Assembly (NCBI RefSeq): GCF_000428125.1
Contig: NZ_ATZI01000001.1
Span: forward strand, 806,001-870,000
Length of the DNA: 64,000 nt
From: Bacteroides graminisolvens DSM 19988 = JCM 15093
GTDB lineage: Bacteria > Bacteroidota > Bacteroidia > Bacteroidales > Bacteroidaceae
Direction: 5' to 3'
The translations under genes were made by a program, and so were the position numbers. The notes beneath the pieces are model-generated. The model did not search any database and was not told the origin of the DNA. It saw nothing but the letters and a program-made list of their open reading frames with translations. Below, piece by piece: positions 53,553 through 63,035 of this stretch (position 1 is the first letter of the stretch; each line of letters opens with the position of its first letter).

Positions 53553-55019
53553 TTATTCTACCACGATTGGTTTGTAGTGAGGAACCAATGTTTTCATTAC
53601 GATCCATCCAATGAGATAAGCTACCGCACAGATAGAGAAAATAATGAAATAGCCCGACTCAATTCCTTCGAAGCCCATGAATTTCATGTTGGTTGTTTCT
53701 GCATGGTCAAATAAAAGACCCGATCCTTTATTGATAAGGAAAGAACCAACACCACCTGCCATACCGCCAATGCCTGTAATGGTAGCAATAGCCGATTTGG
53801 GGAACATATCACCTACGGTTGAGAAGATGTTGGCCGACCATGCCTGGTGGGCTGCACCTGCAATACCGATGATGATAACCGGATACCAATAAGAAATGTG
53901 TCCCAATGGTTGTGCTGCAAGAGCCAATAGGGGGAAAAATGCAAAGATAAGCATAGAGCGCATACGGCCTGCATAGGGGTTCATTCCTTTCTTATCAACG
54001 AAGTAAGTAGGCAACCATCCGCCAATGATTGAAAGCAAGGTGATGGCGTATAGAACAAATAGAGCCAACTGGCTTTCGAAATCAGAAGATTTCATTCCGT
54101 ATACCGAGCTCAGGTAGGCTGGTGTCCAGAATAAGAAGAACCACCAAACGCCATCGGTCATGAATTTACCAAAGGCAAACGCCCATGTCTGCTTGAATTT
54201 GAAACATTCGGCAAAAGTGAGCTTGCGTTGTGCCTTAGCCGGTTCACCGTTAACAGAAGCCGCTTGCGTATCGTCTTTATCTTGTTGAATGTAAGTGAGC
54301 TCAGCAGCATTAACTTTGGGGTGATCTTCGGGTTTTTTATATACAAATACCCAGAATCCCATCCAGATGAAGCCCAATGCACCAATGATGATGAAAGCCA
54401 TTTCCCAACCGAAATGCTCCGCAATAACCGGAATGGTAACAGGTGCAGCAAGAGCACCTACGGTAGCACCTGCATTGAAAATACTGGTTGAAAGCGCTCT
54501 GTCTTTCTTGGGAAAATACTCGGCAGTAGCTTTAATCGCAGCAGGAAAGTTACCGGCTTCACCCACAGCAAGTACAAAACGAGCGAAGATAAACAGTGTA
54601 ACGCTGACAGATACTACCATGGAAGCATCTCCTACGGTTGCAATCGCTTCTTTGGCGCCTTCAAAACCTACGAGCCATTGGCCTGTAGTAACACCAGACG
54701 TTGCTATACCGCAAAAAGCATGAAGACATGCACCGACAGACCAAACACCAATTGCCCATAAGAAGCCTTTTTTTGTGTCCAACCAATCGACTACGCGACC
54801 TGCAAAAAGCATACTGGCAGCATAGAAAATTGAAAAAAGAGCCGTAATATTACCATAGTCATCATTTGTCCAATGGAACTCGGGGGCGATAAAGTCTTTC
54901 CATGTCAGCGACAAGACTTGTCGGTCCAGGTAGTTAACTGTAGTGGCAAAGAACAACATGGCGCAAATGGTCCATCTGTAGTTCGTCATTTTTTCATTTA
55001 CTTTCTGAAATGTACTCAT
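53553..55019 (-). CDS. Major facilitator transporter of the anion:cation symporter family, probably hexuronate
   Basis: A 488-residue inner-membrane protein with 12 hydrophobic segments. The N-terminus (NYRWTICAMLFFATTVNYLDRQVLSL) and the motif RFVLAVGEAGNFPAAIKATAEYFPKKDRALSTSIFNAG are those of the ACS family that includes the hexuronate transporter ExuT. A long cytoplasmic loop splits the two halves. Adjacent divergent pectin genes (GH105, CE8) support uptake of galacturonate or unsaturated uronates. It is a single-gene transcript with its own terminator. Confidence 0.87.
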   Translation of the reverse strand: MSTFQKVNEKMTNYRWTICAMLFFATTVNYLDRQVLSLTWKDFIAPEFHWTNDDYGNITALFSIFYAASMLFAGRVVDWLDTKKGFLWAIGVWSVGACLHAFCGIATSGVTTGQWLVGFEGAKEAIATVGDASMVVSVSVTLFIFARFVLAVGEAGNFPAAIKATAEYFPKKDRALSTSIFNAGATVGALAAPVTIPVIAEHFGWEMAFIIIGALGFIWMGFWVFVYKKPEDHPKVNAAELTYIQQDKDDTQAASVNGEPAKAQRKLTFAECFKFKQTWAFAFGKFMTDGVWWFFLFWTPAYLSSVYGMKSSDFESQLALFVLYAITLLSIIGGWLPTYFVDKKGMNPYAGRMRSMLIFAFFPLLALAAQPLGHISYWYPVIIIGIAGAAHQAWSANIFSTVGDMFPKSAIATITGIGGMAGGVGSFLINKGSGLLFDHAETTNMKFMGFEGIESGYFIIFSICAVAYLIGWIVMKTLVPHYKPIVVE

Positions 55020-55287
55020 GATAGTTAATTTAAAATTATATAGTTTTTATCTGTTGCCAAAATTAGTTATAATTTGATGTAAATCAACTATAAATATTGC
55101 TTAATTTAGTGTATAAATTGACCGAAGTAGTGCAAAATCGTTCGCGATAACGAAGATAATCGTTAGCGTACACGAGAAAATGTAATTAATACACCTTTTA
55201 AAACGAAAAATACACAAATGTGTATAAACAAGGTATTATCTTTGTATAATGGCAAGAAATCTATTACCTAATTAATTTAAAGAAAAG
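55020..55287. promoter_or_regulatory. Divergent control region between transporter and pectinase genes
   Basis: A 268-bp AT-rich region. TATCTTTG at 55237-55244 is an exact -7 box facing the GH105 gene, and the palindrome TACACA-AA-TGTGTA at 55211-55224 stands just upstream where an activator or repressor could bind. I did not find a clear -7 box for the transporter. Confidence 0.45.
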
Positions 55288-56502
55288 ATGAATAAACTAA
55301 TTTGTAACCTACTTATGATGGGAGCTGTGGTTAGCTCTTTGCAAGTCAGCGCCCAGAAAGTTGACGAACAGCTTCCGTGGTCTGTGCGTATGACCGAATC
55401 GGAAATGATTCGTTGTCCGGAGTCTTGGCAGCTCGACTTTCAACCTAGTTTGAAGTGGGATTATTGTCACGGACTTGAATTACAGGCCATGCTTGATGTG
55501 TATGATGCTTACGGTGACAAGAAGATATATGATTATGCTTATGCCTACGCCGATACCATGATTCAGGCCGACGGGAGTATCAAAACCTACAAATTAAGTG
55601 AGTATAACATTGACCGTTTAAACTCGGGCAAGTTTTTATTTCGCATCTTCGAACAATCAAAAGAAGAGAAATTCCAGAAAGCCATTGATTTACTTAGAAG
55701 TCAGCTCGATACACATCCACGGAATGCCGATGGAGGTTTTTGGCACAAAAAAATATATCCTAACCAAATGTGGCTCGACGGACTCTACATGGGAGCACCT
55801 TTCTACGCTGAGTATGCGTTCAGAAATAGCCGTCCGCAAGATTATAAAGATGTAGTCAACCAATTCATTACCGTGGCACGACATACGTACGATCCCAAAA
55901 ACGGATTGTACCGCCATGCTTGCGATGTGAGCAAAAAAGAACGATGGTCGGACCCCGTTACCGGACAATCGGCTCATAGCTGGGGTAGGGCAATGGGGTG
56001 GTATGCCATGGCATTTGTCGATGCACTCGATTTTATTCCAAAACATGAAGCAGGAAGAGACTCAATGCTTGTTATTTTAAATAATATCGCTACTCAGGTG
56101 AAGAAAATTCAAGATCCCAAAACCGGATTGTGGTATCAGGTGCTCGATAGAAGCGGTGATAAAGGCAATTACCTTGAATCTTCATGCTCAACCATGTTTG
56201 TGTATACACTCTTTAAAGCTGTACGCATGGGCTACATTGATCCTTCCTATCTGGAAGTGGCAATAAAAGGATACAAAGGGATTTTGAATAACTTTATTGA
56301 GGTTGACAAGAACGGACTGGTTAGCATCACCAAAGCTTGTGCAGTGGCCGGATTGGGCGGAAAGAATTACCGTTCGGGAGATTATAACTATTATATAAAT
56401 GAAACTATTCGCAGCAACGATCCCAAGGCTGTTGGTCCGTTTATCATGGCCAGTCTGGAGTGGGAACGCCTTCAACGGTTAGGATGTAAACTGGCTAAAT
56501 AA
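55288..56502 (+). CDS. GH105 unsaturated rhamnogalacturonyl/galacturonyl hydrolase
   Basis: A 404-residue enzyme with a signal peptide (MNKLICNLLMMGAVVSSLQVSAQ). It has the (alpha/alpha)6-barrel of GH105. The catalytic aspartate is Asp164 in MWLDGLYMGAPFYAEYA; FWHKKIYPNQ, HSWGRAMGWYAMAFVDALDF and SSCSTMFVYTLFKA are further family blocks. It removes the terminal 4,5-unsaturated uronic acid from pectin oligomers produced by lyases, by hydration of the double bond. It is encoded immediately before the pectinesterase gene and most likely acts in the periplasm. Confidence 0.93.
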   Translation: MNKLICNLLMMGAVVSSLQVSAQKVDEQLPWSVRMTESEMIRCPESWQLDFQPSLKWDYCHGLELQAMLDVYDAYGDKKIYDYAYAYADTMIQADGSIKTYKLSEYNIDRLNSGKFLFRIFEQSKEEKFQKAIDLLRSQLDTHPRNADGGFWHKKIYPNQMWLDGLYMGAPFYAEYAFRNSRPQDYKDVVNQFITVARHTYDPKNGLYRHACDVSKKERWSDPVTGQSAHSWGRAMGWYAMAFVDALDFIPKHEAGRDSMLVILNNIATQVKKIQDPKTGLWYQVLDRSGDKGNYLESSCSTMFVYTLFKAVRMGYIDPSYLEVAIKGYKGILNNFIEVDKNGLVSITKACAVAGLGGKNYRSGDYNYYINETIRSNDPKAVGPFIMASLEWERLQRLGCKLAK

Positions 56503-57464
56503 TGATGAGCATGTTGAAACGTATTGTTTTATCGATATTTATGCTGACTTCTGTTAGCATTTCCATCTTGGCTCAGCAGCAAGATACGTTGGTTGTTTCG
56601 CGTGACGGAACCGGTAAATACCGTACCATTCAGGAAGCGGTGGAGGCTGTCCGTGCTTTTATGGATTACACCGTTACCATTTATATTAAGAACGGACTGT
56701 ACAAGGAAAAATTAGTGATTCCTTCTTGGCTTAAAAATGTGCAAATTGTGGGTGAAAGTGCTGAAGGTACCATTATTACCTATGATGACCATGCTAATAT
56801 TAATAAGATGGGAACTTTCCGTACTTATACGGTAAAAGTGGAAGGCAGTGGCATTACCTTTAAGAATCTGACAATAGAAAATAATGCAGCCCAATTGGGG
56901 CAGGCAGTTGCTCTGCATACGGAAGGTGATAAGCTCATCTTTATTGGTTGCCGTTTTTTAGGTAATCAAGATACAATTTATACCGGTGCCGAAGGCACAC
57001 GTTTGTTGTTTTCACATTGCTACATTGAAGGTACTACTGATTTTATTTTTGGCCCTTCAACAGCCCTTTTTGAGTATTGCACTATTCATAGCAAACGGAA
57101 TTCATACATCACGGCGGCCTCTACTCCCAAGGATGTTGAGTATGGTTATGTTTTTAAAAATTGCAAGCTAACCGCTGCCGATGGAGTTGACAAGGTGTAC
57201 CTGGGACGTCCTTGGCGTCCTTATGCAGCCACTGCATTTATTAATTGCGAGATGGGTAAGCACATTTGTGCACCTGGTTGGGAAAACTGGCGCAATCCGG
57301 AGAATGAGAAAACAGCCCGCTATGCCGAATTTGATAATAGAGGTGAAGGTTCAAGCTTAGCTGGCCGCGTTAATTGGAGCCATAAGTTGACCAAGAAAGA
57401 AGCCTTGAAATATACTATTGAAAATATATTTAAGAATTGTTCGGACTGGTATCCGTTTAAATAA
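56502..57464 (+). CDS. Pectin methylesterase, carbohydrate esterase family 8
   Basis: A 320-residue exported right-handed beta-helix enzyme (signal peptide to ILAQQ). Active-site residues are all visible: the Gln of GQAVALH, Asp157 in GNQDTIY (acid/base), Asp180 in GTTDFIFG (nucleophile) and Arg/Trp in LGRPWRPYA. It demethylates homogalacturonan so that lyases and hydrolases can act. It shares one base with the GH105 stop (TAATG), so the two are translated together. A strong terminator follows. Confidence 0.94.
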   Translation: MMSMLKRIVLSIFMLTSVSISILAQQQDTLVVSRDGTGKYRTIQEAVEAVRAFMDYTVTIYIKNGLYKEKLVIPSWLKNVQIVGESAEGTIITYDDHANINKMGTFRTYTVKVEGSGITFKNLTIENNAAQLGQAVALHTEGDKLIFIGCRFLGNQDTIYTGAEGTRLLFSHCYIEGTTDFIFGPSTALFEYCTIHSKRNSYITAASTPKDVEYGYVFKNCKLTAADGVDKVYLGRPWRPYAATAFINCEMGKHICAPGWENWRNPENEKTARYAEFDNRGEGSSLAGRVNWSHKLTKKEALKYTIENIFKNCSDWYPFK

Positions 57465-57510
57465 GTAAAAAATATAAGGAACTTTGGTTCTTATATTGTC
57501 TGCTCAACAT

Positions 57511-57568
57511 AGCCGATAACAATTTGCATAAACTTATTCATTGTTTATGCAAGGTTATCGGCTTTTTG
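57511..57568 (+). terminator. Long terminator after the pectinesterase gene
   Basis: Two stacked 10-bp stems, AGCCGATAAC / GTTATCGGCT and TTGCATAAAC / GTTTATGCAA, separated by a small asymmetric bulge, with a T tract at the end. Confidence 0.85.
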
Positions 57569-57633
57569 TCGATAAAACCAAAAAACACACATAAATAACT
57601 AAAATTTTGCAGTACATAATTGATTAGAATACA

Positions 57634-57704
57634 TATTTTTGTGTTCGGTAACGGTCTTAATAAACCTTTATTCCTTAAGTTATAACTATAAAAAATACAA
57701 ATTT
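57634..57704 (+). promoter_or_regulatory. Promoter and leader of the first pectin susC gene
   Basis: TATTTTTG at 57634-57641 is a -7 box. The following ~63-nt leader matches that of the second susC at 62963-63035, including TGTTCG, TAACGG and a common TAACTATAAAAAATACAAA stretch, and the match continues into the first codons. No good -33 was found (TTTTG is 24 nt upstream). Confidence 0.55.
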
Positions 57705-60700
57705 ATGGATCGAAAAACACTTCTAAGAGGGGCGATTATGACTTTTTTTATGAGTCTTTATTGTCTTTTTTCCTTTTCACAAACTACACGTGCAATCTCT
57801 GGCGTTGTAAAAGACAATGCAGGAGAAGTAATGATTGGTGTTAATGTTCTTATTAAAGGAACGACCAATGGAACAATTACGGACATTGACGGCAACTACA
57901 AATTAACTAGTGTTTCTGAAAAATCAGTTCTTGTTGTTTCATACATTGGTTATCTGACACAAGAAATTGTTATTGGAAATCAATCTGTTATTAATGTAAC
58001 TTTGTTGGAAGATACAAAGAAACTTGATGAAGTTGTGGTTATTGGCTACGGCGTTGTGAAGAAGCGTGATTTGACTGGATCGGTTTCGTCTGTTAAAGCC
58101 GACGAAATAGCGAAGGTTTCTTCAAGTAATGCTATTCAGGCTATGCAGGCAAAAGTGCCGGGTTTAGATATTCAACAATCTAATGGTGAGGCCGGTGCCG
58201 GTATTTCTATGACTCTACGCGGAAATCGTTCGATTTCTGCTGCTAACAGTCCACTTATACTTGTAGACGGTATTGAATACGGATCAACATTGGACATAAG
58301 TGCTTCGGATATTGAATCAATGGAAATTTTGAAAGATGCTTCATCAACTGCTATCTACGGAACAAAAGGCGCTAATGGAGTTATCATTATTACAACTAAA
58401 CGTGGAAAAGCTGGTAAAACTCAGGTAAACCTGAATGCTTATGTTTCTTCAAACACCCCTACGCATGTGCCACAGGTTATGTATGGAAGAAAAGAAGTGC
58501 AGCGTTTAATTGATAAAGCCAATTATCAGGCCGATTTGGCTTCGGGCAATTGGGGAGGGAGCAATCTGACTCCGGAAGATGTGCTTACTGAAAGTCTTGA
58601 GGATTTTACGGAATATGAAATCTATCAGGATGGCTCTTATACAGATTGGGCAGACATAATACTTAAAAATGGTTTGACTCAAAATTATGACGCTTCGGTT
58701 TCGGGAGGAAATGAAAAAACTAATTTTAATCTTTCTCTTGGAGCAATATACGAAGAAGGTTTGCTGAAAAACGATGCCTTGGATCGCTATAATGTGAAAG
58801 CTAATGTTGATCACCGGATTAATAAAATATTCAAAATAGGAACTAGTTTGCTCTACACCTATAAGGATCACAATGCCCGTCAGTCAAGTGTCTTTTCACA
58901 AGCCCTGAAAATGACAACTATTACTCACCCTTATACAAAGGATGGGACCATCATTGCTACACCAAATCCTCGGTATGCAGCTCATTGTAATCCGCTATTA
59001 GACGAGATTGACGGCGCTTATGTGAAGAACATAGAAACAACTCGCTTCTTTGGTAATACGTACATGGAAATTAATCCGATGAAGAATTTGTTCTTCAAAT
59101 CTATGTTTGCGCTAGACCGTAAGAATACGCGTACCGGTATTTATCAAGATTATCAGAGTGTAGCAAGATATCAATCTCCGGGAACTAGTTATATTTCATC
59201 TCAATATGAAAATAGTACAGGTTTTACATGGGAGAATACCCTGAATTACAATACCAATTTTGGTGGCAGTAAACATGACTTATCGGCATTGTTGGGTCAT
59301 AGTATGAATCAGAGTGTATATGAGCAAAATACCACAGTTGGTGATTGCGGAAAAGAACATTATTATGCTAGCACATTCTATGATTTATCGAAAATATCGG
59401 ATCCCACTACTACTAGCTCCTATATTAAATCGTCTATGCTCTCTTTCTTTGGACGTTTAAACTATAAGTTTAATGAAAAATATTTATTGACTGCTTCTGT
59501 ACGTGCTGACGGTTCTTCTGCTCTGGCTAAGGGACATAAATGGGGCTATTTCCCATCAGTAGCTGCTGCGTGGAGAATTAGCGACGAGGCATTTATGGAG
59601 AATACACATGATTGGCTTTCTAATTTAAAACTACGCGCATCGTGGGGATTGTCTGGTAATGCAGCTATCGATCCTTACAGCACGTTGACTGCATTGAGTG
59701 AAAATAATATTTATTATTATTTGGGTGGACAGAGTCTTGCCGGAAAAGTCCCAAGTACCATGGGAAATAATGAACTGACTTGGGAAAAGACGTCAGCTTT
59801 GGATTTTGGTATTGACTTTGGGCTTTTCAATAACCGTATTTCGGGAAGCATTGACTATTACATAAGTAATACTTATGATTTACTTTACTATAAAAGTGCG
59901 CCAGCCTCTTCAGTATACCCTAGTGTATTGGCTAATATTGGTGAAACAAAAGGTAGTGGCTTAGAGGTTGCTTTGAATACATTAATTGTTAGTTCTAAGA
60001 ATTTTTCGTGGGATGTTAACTGGTCTTATTCAACATCAAAGGATGAAGTTACCAAACTAGTAGATGGTGTGGATAGGAATATCAATGGTGTTACTGGTCA
60101 GATAGTTGGACAGCCTGTTTCAATCTTTTATGATTACGAAACGGATGGTTGTTGGAATGTAGGCGAATATGACGAGTATGTTACCGCTTGGAAAGAACGT
60201 CATCCTGGTGAATCAACAGGATATTTGTCGGCTTACGGTGTTCCGGGTACTATGAAATTAATAGATCGTAACGATGATGGTAAATTAGATGATGATGATA
60301 AGAAAGTTTATAAACGCTCACCCAAGCATTTGTTAGGCATGAATAACACCTTTACTTATAAGGATTTCTCTTTGTCTGTTCTTCTATATGCTCGTTTAGG
60401 TGGATATATGTCATATGATATGAACTCTCAGCTTAACTATGAAACGGCTAACTGGGGCGATCTTGATTATTGGACGCCCGATAATGTGGATGCTAAATTT
60501 CCAAGTCCGGGAGCGGCAAGTACTATCTATTCTACTTATGCAACTTCTATAAAGTATGAAAAAGCTGATTATTTAAAAATAAAAGATGTGACACTGGCTT
60601 ATAATTTACCCAATAAGTTGATTTCAAAAGTAGGAATTCAAAAAGTTAAACTGTATGGTTCTTTGAAGAATTATTTCACTTTTAGTAGCGTTGATAATTA

Positions 60701-60776
60701 TGACTCTGAGCGTGGAGGTTCTATCGCTTTCCCATTGGCAAAACAAGTCGTATTTGGTGTTAATGTTCAATTTTAA
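57705..60776 (+). CDS. SusC-family TonB-dependent transporter, pectin locus
   Basis: A 1023-residue outer-membrane transporter. I took ATG 57705 (MDRKTLLRGAIM), which follows the A-rich leader and starts a proper signal peptide; the frame is open to ATG 57639, but that lies inside the promoter. Domains: carboxypeptidase-like domain (~28-100; GVVKDNAGEVMIGVNV), SusC TonB-box-like motif LDEVVVIGYG near residue 108, plug (~120-235; STAIYGTKGANGVIIITTK) and the C-terminal barrel ending in VQF. It imports pectin oligomers with the SusD encoded 12 bp downstream; ligand inferred from neighbours. Confidence 0.95.
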   Translation: MDRKTLLRGAIMTFFMSLYCLFSFSQTTRAISGVVKDNAGEVMIGVNVLIKGTTNGTITDIDGNYKLTSVSEKSVLVVSYIGYLTQEIVIGNQSVINVTLLEDTKKLDEVVVIGYGVVKKRDLTGSVSSVKADEIAKVSSSNAIQAMQAKVPGLDIQQSNGEAGAGISMTLRGNRSISAANSPLILVDGIEYGSTLDISASDIESMEILKDASSTAIYGTKGANGVIIITTKRGKAGKTQVNLNAYVSSNTPTHVPQVMYGRKEVQRLIDKANYQADLASGNWGGSNLTPEDVLTESLEDFTEYEIYQDGSYTDWADIILKNGLTQNYDASVSGGNEKTNFNLSLGAIYEEGLLKNDALDRYNVKANVDHRINKIFKIGTSLLYTYKDHNARQSSVFSQALKMTTITHPYTKDGTIIATPNPRYAAHCNPLLDEIDGAYVKNIETTRFFGNTYMEINPMKNLFFKSMFALDRKNTRTGIYQDYQSVARYQSPGTSYISSQYENSTGFTWENTLNYNTNFGGSKHDLSALLGHSMNQSVYEQNTTVGDCGKEHYYASTFYDLSKISDPTTTSSYIKSSMLSFFGRLNYKFNEKYLLTASVRADGSSALAKGHKWGYFPSVAAAWRISDEAFMENTHDWLSNLKLRASWGLSGNAAIDPYSTLTALSENNIYYYLGGQSLAGKVPSTMGNNELTWEKTSALDFGIDFGLFNNRISGSIDYYISNTYDLLYYKSAPASSVYPSVLANIGETKGSGLEVALNTLIVSSKNFSWDVNWSYSTSKDEVTKLVDGVDRNINGVTGQIVGQPVSIFYDYETDGCWNVGEYDEYVTAWKERHPGESTGYLSAYGVPGTMKLIDRNDDGKLDDDDKKVYKRSPKHLLGMNNTFTYKDFSLSVLLYARLGGYMSYDMNSQLNYETANWGDLDYWTPDNVDAKFPSPGAASTIYSTYATSIKYEKADYLKIKDVTLAYNLPNKLISKVGIQKVKLYGSLKNYFTFSSVDNYDSERGGSIAFPLAKQVVFGVNVQF

Positions 60777-60788
60777 TTCAATAAGGAT

Positions 60789-62807
60789 ATGAAAAATAAA
60801 TTATATATATTGCTTGTGATGGCTTTGGCTTTTACTTTTAGCACGTCATCTTGTTCAGATTTTCTTGATGAAGAAAATAAAGTCGGTGAAACTGCCGACC
60901 TGACTTATTCTACCTCATCAGGTATACAAGGGTTGGTTTCATCTTGTTATAGTTTTGCTAGGGGATGGTATGGTAAAGAAGCAGGTTTGGGACTTTCGGA
61001 AATGGGCACCGATTTGTTTTACTACGGTTATGACAATAAGCAAAAATCATTGACTTCTTATAATATCGCAGCAGAGAGCTTGGATGGAAACTCCAGTGAC
61101 AACGCCTGTTTGGACCACTATTGGGAGCTATTTTACAGTGCGGTTGATGTTTGTAACAATGCACTATATTACGTTCCTTTGAATAGTGTTATAAGTGATA
61201 ATACTCGTCAACAATATATGGGAGAAGCCTATTTTCTTCGTGCTTTCTATTATTTTCACATGGTAAATATTTGGGGACCAGTACCTTATAATAATGCTCC
61301 GATTACACAAATAGTAACCGACCCTACCAGAGTTCCCGAAGAACAAATTTATAGTAACATATTGGCTGATTTGGATAGTTCAATTGCTGCTTTTGAAACA
61401 GCTGGATATAAAATTAAAACAGATGGACGTGCTAATTATTGGGCTGCAAGGGCATTAAAGTCAAGGGTCTTGTTGTATGCAGCATCTTGGTTGGGCAAAA
61501 ATAGTATAACAACCAATACTGCTTACGCCGGCAAAGATTTATATGCGCTGGCTCAAACAGAGGCCGATGCTGTTATGGGAAGTGGAATTGCTTCTTTCTA
61601 TAACAATTATGAAGATACATGGTCAATGAATAACGAAGATGTTACAGCTAATAAAGAAGCTATCTGGGGTGTTGCTTATTCTTCGGACATCAGCACAAAT
61701 GTAAACTGTATACCTTATCGGTATAAAACAGATTCAGACGGTGATCCGCTTGAATATAATTCGTTAATTACGCGCACGGGATATAGTCGTGGTGGTAGTG
61801 CGATGTTATTGATGTTCGTCTCAATGTGGAATAATGGAGCGACTGATTTGGGAGGAAATGGAAAAGAAGTCTTTGTTCGTCCTTTAGGAGAATCAACGTA
61901 TTATGTAACAAACACAGTAACTAAGGAAAAAGTATATGTAGCCGACTCATATTCTCCTTATGGAAGAGGATTTACTCGTTATTTGCCATCACTTTATTTA
62001 TGGAGATTACTTGAGAAAAATCGTGCTACCGACCAGCGCACCGAAGCCACTTTGCTTGATGCGTATAAAATAGCTAAAGGGTTGGAGCATAGTTCTACAA
62101 ATTATCCGTTAATGCAAGATACTGCTATTTATTATTGCTTTAAAGATGGTGCTTCTGCCGAAGGTAAGGCTATGCAGGCTTGGGCCAAAAACCGTTATAG
62201 AATTCAGTTTGTAAGCGGTGGTGATATTCCAGTATTTACGTCATTAGCTGAAGCTACGGCTTTACCTACTGAAGCTGCAAAAGCTTCCTCAGATGTCTAT
62301 AGCGACAAGAGGTATAATTCCTATAAAATTGGAGGTTGGTGTTCTTATCCGGGCATAAAGAAGTTTTTGGATAATGTATTTAATTCAGCTTATCCAACAC
62401 ATGATATATCGAGCCGAGATGCGATAGTGCTCCGTTTAGCCGAGATGTACTTAATTAAAGCAGAATGTCAGCTTTATACTGAAAATGGAAATGCGGCTAT
62501 GTCAACAATCAATGAATTAAGAAAAGTACGTGCTAAATCAGGTAAAGATAATACATTGAGTGGTGCTGCTACGTTAGAGACCGTTCTGGAAGAGCGCGCA
62601 ATTGAGTTATGTGGAGAACAACAACGCTGGTTTGATTTAAAACGTACTCACAAACTTGTTGATCATGTGACTAAATATAATGCGCAAGCTTCTAGCCAGA
62701 TTAAAGAGATGCATTATTATCGTCCAATACCTCAGTCGCAAATTGACGCGGTTACTAATTTTTCTACTACTGAAGGACAAGGTTTCTGGCAAAATACTGG
62801 TTATTAA
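60789..62807 (+). CDS. SusD/RagB-family surface lipoprotein, pectin locus
   Basis: A 672-residue lipoprotein (signal ending FSTSSCSDFLDEE). SusD features: an N-terminal TPR-like part with QYMGEAYFLRAFYYFHMVNIWGPVPY, a long insertion, and the C-terminal IVLRLAEMYLIKAECQ and EERAIELCGEQQRWFDLKRTHKL blocks. It pairs with the SusC upstream. At 672 residues it is on the long side, which fits recognition of a larger glycan. A stem-loop follows. Confidence 0.95.
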   Translation: MKNKLYILLVMALAFTFSTSSCSDFLDEENKVGETADLTYSTSSGIQGLVSSCYSFARGWYGKEAGLGLSEMGTDLFYYGYDNKQKSLTSYNIAAESLDGNSSDNACLDHYWELFYSAVDVCNNALYYVPLNSVISDNTRQQYMGEAYFLRAFYYFHMVNIWGPVPYNNAPITQIVTDPTRVPEEQIYSNILADLDSSIAAFETAGYKIKTDGRANYWAARALKSRVLLYAASWLGKNSITTNTAYAGKDLYALAQTEADAVMGSGIASFYNNYEDTWSMNNEDVTANKEAIWGVAYSSDISTNVNCIPYRYKTDSDGDPLEYNSLITRTGYSRGGSAMLLMFVSMWNNGATDLGGNGKEVFVRPLGESTYYVTNTVTKEKVYVADSYSPYGRGFTRYLPSLYLWRLLEKNRATDQRTEATLLDAYKIAKGLEHSSTNYPLMQDTAIYYCFKDGASAEGKAMQAWAKNRYRIQFVSGGDIPVFTSLAEATALPTEAAKASSDVYSDKRYNSYKIGGWCSYPGIKKFLDNVFNSAYPTHDISSRDAIVLRLAEMYLIKAECQLYTENGNAAMSTINELRKVRAKSGKDNTLSGAATLETVLEERAIELCGEQQRWFDLKRTHKLVDHVTKYNAQASSQIKEMHYYRPIPQSQIDAVTNFSTTEGQGFWQNTGY

Positions 62808-62843
62808 TCACATCTAATTCTTTAATAATCAGTTATTTACCTG

Positions 62844-62868
62844 CAGGCAGCGGCTTAACCGCTGCCTG
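62844..62868. terminator. Stem-loop after the pectin susD gene
   Basis: CAGGCAGCGG and CCGCTGCCTG form a perfect 10-bp stem with a CTTAA loop. There is no T tract, so it may stabilise the mRNA end rather than terminate. Confidence 0.5.
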
Positions 62869-62941
62869 TGTTATGTATATAAGAAACTAGTTGTTTCCTC
62901 GAAATGAATAACATTTCCACATAAAAAATCAATAAATCCCA

Positions 62942-62970
62942 TTGCCGTTTCGTTAAGAAACGTATCTTTG
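62942..62970 (+). promoter_or_regulatory. Promoter of the second pectin susC gene, with palindrome in the spacer
   Basis: TTG at 62942-62944, 18-nt spacer and TATCTTTG at 62963-62970. The spacer holds the inverted repeat CGTTTC-GTTAA-GAAACG (62946-62962), a good candidate operator. Confidence 0.6.
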
Positions 62971-63035
62971 TGTTCGATAACGGGTCTTTATTAGCCTTTG
63001 TCGCCTATTAATAACTATAAAAAATACAAAAGTCT

